A DNA stretch of 64,000 nt, from the NCBI RefSeq assembly GCF_000987835.1, contig NZ_CP011308.1, forward strand, positions 2,153,892 through 2,217,891, in the 5' to 3' direction. Below, in pieces: positions 60,303-64,000 of the stretch. The position numbers and the translations under genes were made by a program. This DNA is from Sulfurovum lithotrophicum. Lineage in GTDB: Bacteria; Campylobacterota; Campylobacteria; Campylobacterales; Sulfurovaceae. Within the stretch, counting starts at the first letter, position 1. The number at the start of each line of letters is the position of its first letter. Under the pieces are notes generated by a model. It saw only the letters and a program-made list of their open reading frames with translations, was not told the DNA's origin and searched no databases.

Positions 60303-60323
60303 ACTGTCAGCTGTTTTGTCAGT
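60303..60323 (+). repeat. TGTCAG-type repeat near attR
   Basis: ACTGTCAGCTGTTTTGTCAG, then T; second copy of the motif at 49613. A further inverted TGTCAG (CTGACA) is at 60342-60347. Confidence 0.4.
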
Positions 60324-60405
60324 CAGAATCACCCATAATCCACTGACATTTTATATTACAATCTCTCATAAGCCCCTATTTCAGGGGCAACTCAATATAT
60401 GGTAT

Positions 60406-60433
60406 GGGGTTCGAATCCCCCTCTCCCGGCCAC
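60406..60433 (+). repeat. attR of the inovirus prophage
   Basis: 28-base copy of the tRNA-Ser 3' end. A GCCCCT-ATTTC-AGGGGC hairpin (60372-60388) lies 18 bases before it. The region 60261-60527 has no gene besides these sites and the promoter of the DoxX gene. Confidence 0.92.
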
Positions 60434-60491
60434 CTTATATAATTATCCAACAATTTGAAATCATCCAAAAACAATCTTTCAAAAATAGTGC

Positions 60492-60497
60492 TATAAT
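60492..60497 (+). promoter_or_regulatory. -10 box upstream of the DoxX-like gene
   Basis: TATAAT 31 bases before the ATG at 60528. Confidence 0.5.
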
Positions 60498-60527
60498 CTT
60501 TCAAAATTTTTATGCAAAAGGTCCATT

Positions 60528-60911
60528 ATGTCTTCCAATATAGGAAAACTGCTTCTACGTCTTATGCTGGGAGGTTTATTGCTTTTTCACGGGCTTTATA
60601 AACTACAGCACGGTATCGGCTCCATTAAAAGTATGGTTGTCGGACACGGGTTGCCCGAAGTGCTGGCTTACGGTGTATATGTGGGAGAAATACTCGCTCC
60701 ATTGCTGCTGATACTCGGTGTCTACAGCAGGGTCTGGGCAGGGGTGATCGTTCTCAATATGCTCATGGCGGTCTGGCTGACAAATTTCAAAGGGATGCTG
60801 GGTCTGGGTGCTTTTGGTGCCTGGGAGATGGAAACCACTATGTTCTACCTGCTGACTGCACTGGCTATTACATTACTTGGTTCTGGAAAATATGCAATCA
60901 GGAGGGATTGA
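60528..60911 (+). CDS. DoxX family membrane protein
   Basis: 127 residues, four membrane helices. DoxX pattern: RLMLGGLLLFHGLYKLQHGI at the N-terminus, VYVGEILAPLLLILGVYSRV and the final GSGKYAIRRD. DoxX proteins are linked to thiosulfate:quinone or other redox systems, but the family is wide. It is the first host gene after the prophage and its stop overlaps the convergent gene's end. Confidence 0.87.
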   Translation: MSSNIGKLLLRLMLGGLLLFHGLYKLQHGIGSIKSMVVGHGLPEVLAYGVYVGEILAPLLLILGVYSRVWAGVIVLNMLMAVWLTNFKGMLGLGAFGAWEMETTMFYLLTALAITLLGSGKYAIRRD

Positions 60912-61254
60912 AAGGATCCTCACTGCCTTTGGCCGAATACCAGTCCCAAACAAGCCAAAAGAGGAGCAGAATACCGATGCCAAGATTCACATAGCTGCCA
61001 CCATCCTCAAAGAGTTTTTCGACCAGCCAGTAGAGTTTTCGCCCCGCTTCCGTAGGATCGGTCAGGGTCTTTTCATGCGCCCATGCCGTGATCTCTTCTC
61101 CCCAGATGAACCCCGCGATCTCCGGAAGAATGAAAAAGAACAGAACGCCGAGCACGCCCCAAATGTTTCGTTTGGGTTTCAATGACTCGGCACTTTTTCG
61201 CAGGACAGGATTCGCTGCTGTTCTTTTTACCGCATGCTTCAAACGTTCTTTCAT
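60898..61254 (-). CDS. small membrane protein, hypothetical
   Basis: 118 residues from the ATG at 61254 (AAGGAAGGCT; the frame is open to 61269). Basic N-terminus, one helix at about 32-48 (VLGVLFFFILPEIAGFIWG) and one near 92-108 (LGIGILLLFWLVWDW). No family known. Overlaps the DoxX gene's 3' end by 14 bases in convergent orientation. Confidence 0.7.
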   Translation of the reverse strand: MKERLKHAVKRTAANPVLRKSAESLKPKRNIWGVLGVLFFFILPEIAGFIWGEEITAWAHEKTLTDPTEAGRKLYWLVEKLFEDGGSYVNLGIGILLLFWLVWDWYSAKGSEDPFNPS

Positions 61255-61359
61255 AGCCTTCCTTCTCATAGAATTGGGTATTGTAATTTACTTTCTTCAA
61301 AACCAAGTAATTTCATAGTATACTACTCTTATAGATTTTTTAAAACCAAGGTTTATTAC

Positions 61360-61809
61360 ATGAAAGTATTGACTTCCGTTCTTTTTCTATTTTCTATACT
61401 TCTTTTCACAGGTTGTGAAAGCCCTACACCTGGCGGCAAAAAAGTACACAAAGAGTACTTCACCAACGGGCAGATACGCTCAGAATTTATCATGACCGAC
61501 AACACCAAAATGAACGGGGTATTGAAAAAATACGGAACCCACGGTAAACTGACTTCCACTGTTACTATAAAAAACGGTGTCAAGAATGGTGTCGAAGTTC
61601 TTTACGATCCAAACGGACTTGTACTTAGACGTACACCGTATGTCAGGGGGGAAAAACAAGGGACCCAGACATTCTACTATCCCAACCAGGATGTGCTTGC
61701 GACCATTCCATGGCGCTCCGACAGAAAGAACGGTATCGCTGTGATGTATTACCCTGACGGCTCCGTGAAGCAGAAGGCAAAATACAAGAATGACAGGCGT
61801 ATCTATTAG
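61360..61809 (+). CDS. MORN-repeat lipoprotein (YwqK-like)
   Basis: 149 residues from the ATG at 61360; the frame is open to 61234. Lipoprotein signal (VLFLFSILLFTGCESP), then repeated MORN-like units (KEYFTNGQIRSEFIM, GVEVLYDPNGLVLRRTPYVRGEKQG, GIAVMYYPDGSVKQKAKYKND). The YwqK antitoxin-like family shares this repeat, but as an outer-membrane lipoprotein it is more likely structural. Role unknown. Confidence 0.8.
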   Translation: MKVLTSVLFLFSILLFTGCESPTPGGKKVHKEYFTNGQIRSEFIMTDNTKMNGVLKKYGTHGKLTSTVTIKNGVKNGVEVLYDPNGLVLRRTPYVRGEKQGTQTFYYPNQDVLATIPWRSDRKNGIAVMYYPDGSVKQKAKYKNDRRIY

Positions 61810-61852
61810 AGGCATTTCCAATCATTTTTAAAAGAAAAAGAGTGGCTAAGCT

Positions 61853-62527
61853 ATGAGCGGACTTCTGCCAAGGTATACCCATATCATCAACCCCAGTCTC
61901 AGACATACCTACCTCTCATTTGACGAGGCTGGTGGGCTCATTATCAAATCTCCCGAAGTTTCCCGGCATTACATCGAACAGCTCCTTCTCAAAAAAGCGA
62001 AATGGATCACACGCTCCAGAGAAAAGATCCTGCAAAAAAAAGGAAAAACACCGGACTTTACACAAAAAAGCAAGCTCTACTACAAAGGGATCGCCTATCC
62101 TCTCAGTGTGATTCCTCATGAAAAAAAGAGAACAGAGCTTCGTTTTGAAGAGGGGGTGTTCTCTCTCTTCAGCAACAGACACGATATAGGATTGTTTCAA
62201 AAACACATAGATCGTTTCTACAAAAAAGAGGCGGAAGCATACCTGCCGGAACTGGTTGAAAGATGCGCACAGCAGATGCAGCTTTTTCCCAGGGATATCC
62301 GTTTTAGAAAAACCAAACGCCAGTGGGGCAGCTGCTCGGGGGAAAATGTACTCAGTTTCAATACCATGCTGATGAAACTGCCTGAAAATGTAATAGAATA
62401 TGTCGTTGTACATGAACTCGCACATATCAGACATAAACACCACCAGAAGCATTTCTGGGAACTGGTCGAAGTACAGATGCCGAAGTACAAAGAGTGCATC
62501 AAAGAACTTCACTCTTATACCACCTAA
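61853..62527 (+). CDS. YgjP-type metallopeptidase domain protein (DUF45/M48-like)
   Basis: 224 residues. Zinc motif HELAH in VVHELAHIRHKHHQKHFW (about 186), preceded by KRQWGSCSGENVLSFNTMLMKLP, the hallmark of the YgjP/DUF45 family. An N-terminal domain of 100 residues is less conserved. Predicted cytoplasmic protease with unknown substrate. Site AAAAGAGTGGC upstream is weak. Confidence 0.9.
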   Translation: MSGLLPRYTHIINPSLRHTYLSFDEAGGLIIKSPEVSRHYIEQLLLKKAKWITRSREKILQKKGKTPDFTQKSKLYYKGIAYPLSVIPHEKKRTELRFEEGVFSLFSNRHDIGLFQKHIDRFYKKEAEAYLPELVERCAQQMQLFPRDIRFRKTKRQWGSCSGENVLSFNTMLMKLPENVIEYVVVHELAHIRHKHHQKHFWELVEVQMPKYKECIKELHSYTT

Positions 62528-62537
62528 GGAGACTCCC

Positions 62538-62813
62538 ATCGATACTCTATACCTTTTGCTTTTTCTCTTTATTGTCCTTGGAGGTTCGGTCTTTACCTAC
62601 ATTTACTACCTCAAAGAGAAAAAAGAGCAGCTTGATGCCATCAAACGCGGTTTCTGCCCAAAATGCCACCAGAAGAGCATCGAGCTGACCGACCAGAGAT
62701 CGGGTGGATGTTCCGGACCGAAGATCGTCTCTTTTGAATGTACCGAATGTGGATACTACAACAGTTTTTCAATGGAAAATGACGGTGGCTGCGGGAGTGG
62801 AAGGTGTGGGTAG
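62538..62813 (+). CDS. zinc-ribbon membrane protein with an unusual start
   Basis: About 91 residues: one N-terminal helix (DTLYLLLFLFIVLGGSVFTY), then a C2C2 zinc ribbon (CPKCHQKS ... CTECGYY) and a Cys/Gly end GGCGSGRCG. The ribosome site TAAGGAG (after the previous stop) points to codon ATC at 62538; no ATG, GTG or TTG lies at that spacing. Upstream ATGs in the same frame (62400, 62412) fall inside the previous gene. Start therefore uncertain. Confidence 0.6.
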   Translation: MDTLYLLLFLFIVLGGSVFTYIYYLKEKKEQLDAIKRGFCPKCHQKSIELTDQRSGGCSGPKIVSFECTECGYYNSFSMENDGGCGSGRCG

Positions 62814-62910
62814 TACCAAATGTTGAATGTTGATAACGATGACATATCCCTTTATCTTTATCAACTGTTTTTGACGCCATTTCGATAAAAATTAAAAAAA
62901 GGATATTTAT

Positions 62911-63381
62911 ATGCGATTTTCTGCGAGTACTTTGGACTTTTCCGTGCTTCCCTACCAGGAGGGCGTGACTCCGAAAGTGGTCAAACCCAACCCTGGATTT
63001 CTATCCGATATAGGTGAAGAGGGGATGCGGGAGCTTTTTGTACGTTTCTATATCTGTCTGCATGAAAGCCCGATAAAAGATCTTTTTCCGGAGGACTGGG
63101 ACGATATGCTCAAAGCGGCGGACAATTCTGCGGATTTCTTCATTCAGATCTGTGGCGGTCCGGATTACTTCACCCAGCATAAAGGGGCACCACAGATGAG
63201 AAAAAGACATACCCCTTTTGCCATCACTCCCCAAAGCCGTCTGGACTGGCTTGCCTGTTTCAGGGAAGCATTGCAGCTGATCATTGAAGAGAAGCGGAGC
63301 AGTGATGTGAATATTCAATATTTCTGGAACTACCTGAACACATTCTCCATCTGGATGATCAATGCGAGGGATCATCACTGA
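62911..63381 (+). CDS. truncated haemoglobin-like globin
   Basis: 156 residues. The globin core of the truncated families is visible: FVRFYICLHESPIKDLFPEDW, then DYFTQHKGAPQMRKRHTPFAITPQSRLDWLACFREAL, where His in RKRHTPF is the proximal haem ligand. Group II or III is not decided. Such globins bind O2 or NO; Campylobacter uses relatives against nitrosative stress. Single gene with AAAAAAGGATATTTAT before the ATG. Confidence 0.83.
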   Translation: MRFSASTLDFSVLPYQEGVTPKVVKPNPGFLSDIGEEGMRELFVRFYICLHESPIKDLFPEDWDDMLKAADNSADFFIQICGGPDYFTQHKGAPQMRKRHTPFAITPQSRLDWLACFREALQLIIEEKRSSDVNIQYFWNYLNTFSIWMINARDHH

Positions 63382-63441
63382 TCAAAATGTTTGACCCTTT
63401 TTTGTCAAAATTAATCGAAACTGAGTTGACACAGTGTCGTA

Positions 63442-63921
63442 CTACTTCTTCCGCATCTTCACCCTCTGAAGATGTGTCAAAGCAATCGCCATCGCATCGG
63501 TAATATCTAAAGGCTTGATCTCTTTTTTGATCCCCAGGAGCCTCTTTACCATGAAAGCAACCTGTTCTTTGGCCGCTTTGCCGTTCCCTGTGACTGCTTT
63601 TTTCACCTGAAGCGGTGTGTATTCGTAAAAGTAGCCTACCTCCTGAAGTATCTTCAAGGAGAGTGCCCCCCTGAACTGTGCGAGTTTGAGAACCGACTTT
63701 GGATTGTAGGCGAAAAAAATATCTTCGATTGCCACTTCATCGATGGGATGGGCCTTCAGAATGATGTCTATCCCCTCTACAAGCTCTACGATCTGCTCCT
63801 GGAGCTCTTTTGCCCTGATCTTGAGAAGTCCCGCTTCTACAAGTGAAAACTTTTTTCCATCCCAATGCAGGATACAATAGCCTAAATTTCGGCTTCCGGG
63901 GTCGATTCCTAAAATATTCAT
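63442..63921 (-). CDS. ruvC: crossover junction endodeoxyribonuclease RuvC
   Basis: 159 residues. Acidic catalytic residues in [15 protein letters not shown] (Asp7), [20 protein letters not shown] (Glu near 65) and [15 protein letters not shown] (Asp near 143 and 146). RuvC resolves Holliday junctions with RuvAB. The frame is complete. Convergent to the globin gene. Confidence 0.95.
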   Translation of the reverse strand: MNILGIDPGSRNLGYCILHWDGKKFSLVEAGLLKIRAKELQEQIVELVEGIDIILKAHPIDEVAIEDIFFAYNPKSVLKLAQFRGALSLKILQEVGYFYEYTPLQVKKAVTGNGKAAKEQVAFMVKRLLGIKKEIKPLDITDAMAIALTHLQRVKMRKK

Positions 63922-63939
63922 TCACACCTTTGTTCACAT

Positions 63940-63959
63940 AGTGAATAAAAATATTCACT
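63940..63959. promoter_or_regulatory. palindrome upstream of ruvC
   Basis: AGTGAATA-AAAA-TATTCACT, perfect eight-base arms, 19 bases upstream of the ruvC ATG. A second dyad TTTTAGC/GCTAAAA is at 63977-63998. Hairpin or operator; no protein can be assigned. Confidence 0.35.
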
Positions 63960-64000
63960 CTCTTTTAATAGCCTTATTTTAGCCAATATAAGCTAAAATA

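Larger units (their letters stand above)
49592..60433. mobile_element. complete-looking inovirus (filamentous phage) prophage
   Basis: A 10.8-kb insert between 28-bp att repeats. Minus-strand genes give the full filamentous phage set in morphogenetic order: pV-like, unknown, pVIII, two tiny membrane proteins, secreted anchored protein, pIII-like, secretin pIV, pVI-like, Zot/pI, then rep, xis-like and int. The plus strand carries regulators, a duplicated rep-operon fragment and a cargo gene. It encodes its own secretin, unlike many inoviruses that borrow the host's. No inactivating change was seen in the core genes. Confidence 0.92.

Overview
The window is a chromosomal segment of a Campylobacterota (epsilonproteobacterial) genome, most likely a Sulfurovum-like sulfur or hydrogen oxidiser. 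The evidence is the gene order ksgA-rnj-(kdsD)-rluB facing hisF-nucleosidase-rlmN-small membrane protein, an RNase J with an Asn/Arg/Pro-rich N-terminus, a thrS-infC pair without rpmI-rplT, -10 boxes of the TATAAT type with weak -35 boxes, and short intergenic regions. The genus is inferred from protein style only; no rRNA gene is present.

Layout. 1-7147: end of an NlpC/P60 hydrolase, typA, a flavoprotein, a thiamine-binding-type protein, a small membrane protein, purM and an AGCS symporter. 7242-7834: tRNA operon Pro-His-Arg-Arg-Leu. 7843-11898: a 4-kb integrated mini-element (integrase, excisionase-like and Rep-like genes) in the tRNA-Leu 3' end, bounded by 32-bp direct repeats. 12007-24099: rarA, rluB, kdsD, rnj and ksgA on the minus strand and hisF, nucleosidase, rlmN, purB on the plus strand, with a MITE-like insertion in the minus-strand operon and a cluster of parS sites at 19.8-22.7 kb. 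24351-31462: class I ribonucleotide reductase genes nrdA and nrdB (separated), gltA, ppnP, a nitrilase-family enzyme. 31526-33991: pcm, an HTH protein and a Ca2+/H+ antiporter. 34000-39458: a Bat operon (batA, batB/C, batD, moxR, DUF58). 39612-47268: L,D-transpeptidase, coaE, dapF, a Sel1 protein, tRNA-Val, a degenerate GGDEF protein, thrS, infC; then ilvD. 49161-49590: tRNA operon Gly-Leu-Cys-Ser.

49592-60433 is the most notable region: an apparently complete filamentous phage (inovirus) prophage of 10.8 kb in the tRNA-Ser 3' end, bounded by 28-bp repeats. On the minus strand it carries a pV-like protein, an unknown protein, major coat pVIII, two tiny membrane proteins, a secreted membrane-anchored protein, a pIII-like adsorption protein with a Gly/Ser/Thr linker, its own secretin (pIV), a pVI-like protein, Zot (pI), an intergenic hairpin pair (candidate packaging/origin signal), an HUH replication initiator, an excisionase-like protein and a tyrosine integrase. 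On the plus strand are an HTH regulator, a duplicated and truncated rep-operon module bounded by 20-bp direct repeats (reminiscent in layout of RS satellites), and a secreted cargo protein of unknown function.

60528-64000: DoxX-like protein, small membrane protein, MORN lipoprotein, YgjP-type metallopeptidase, a zinc-ribbon membrane protein with no canonical start codon, a truncated haemoglobin and ruvC.

Starts were set by ribosome-binding sites; several reading frames are open upstream of the start chosen here, and this is stated per entry.
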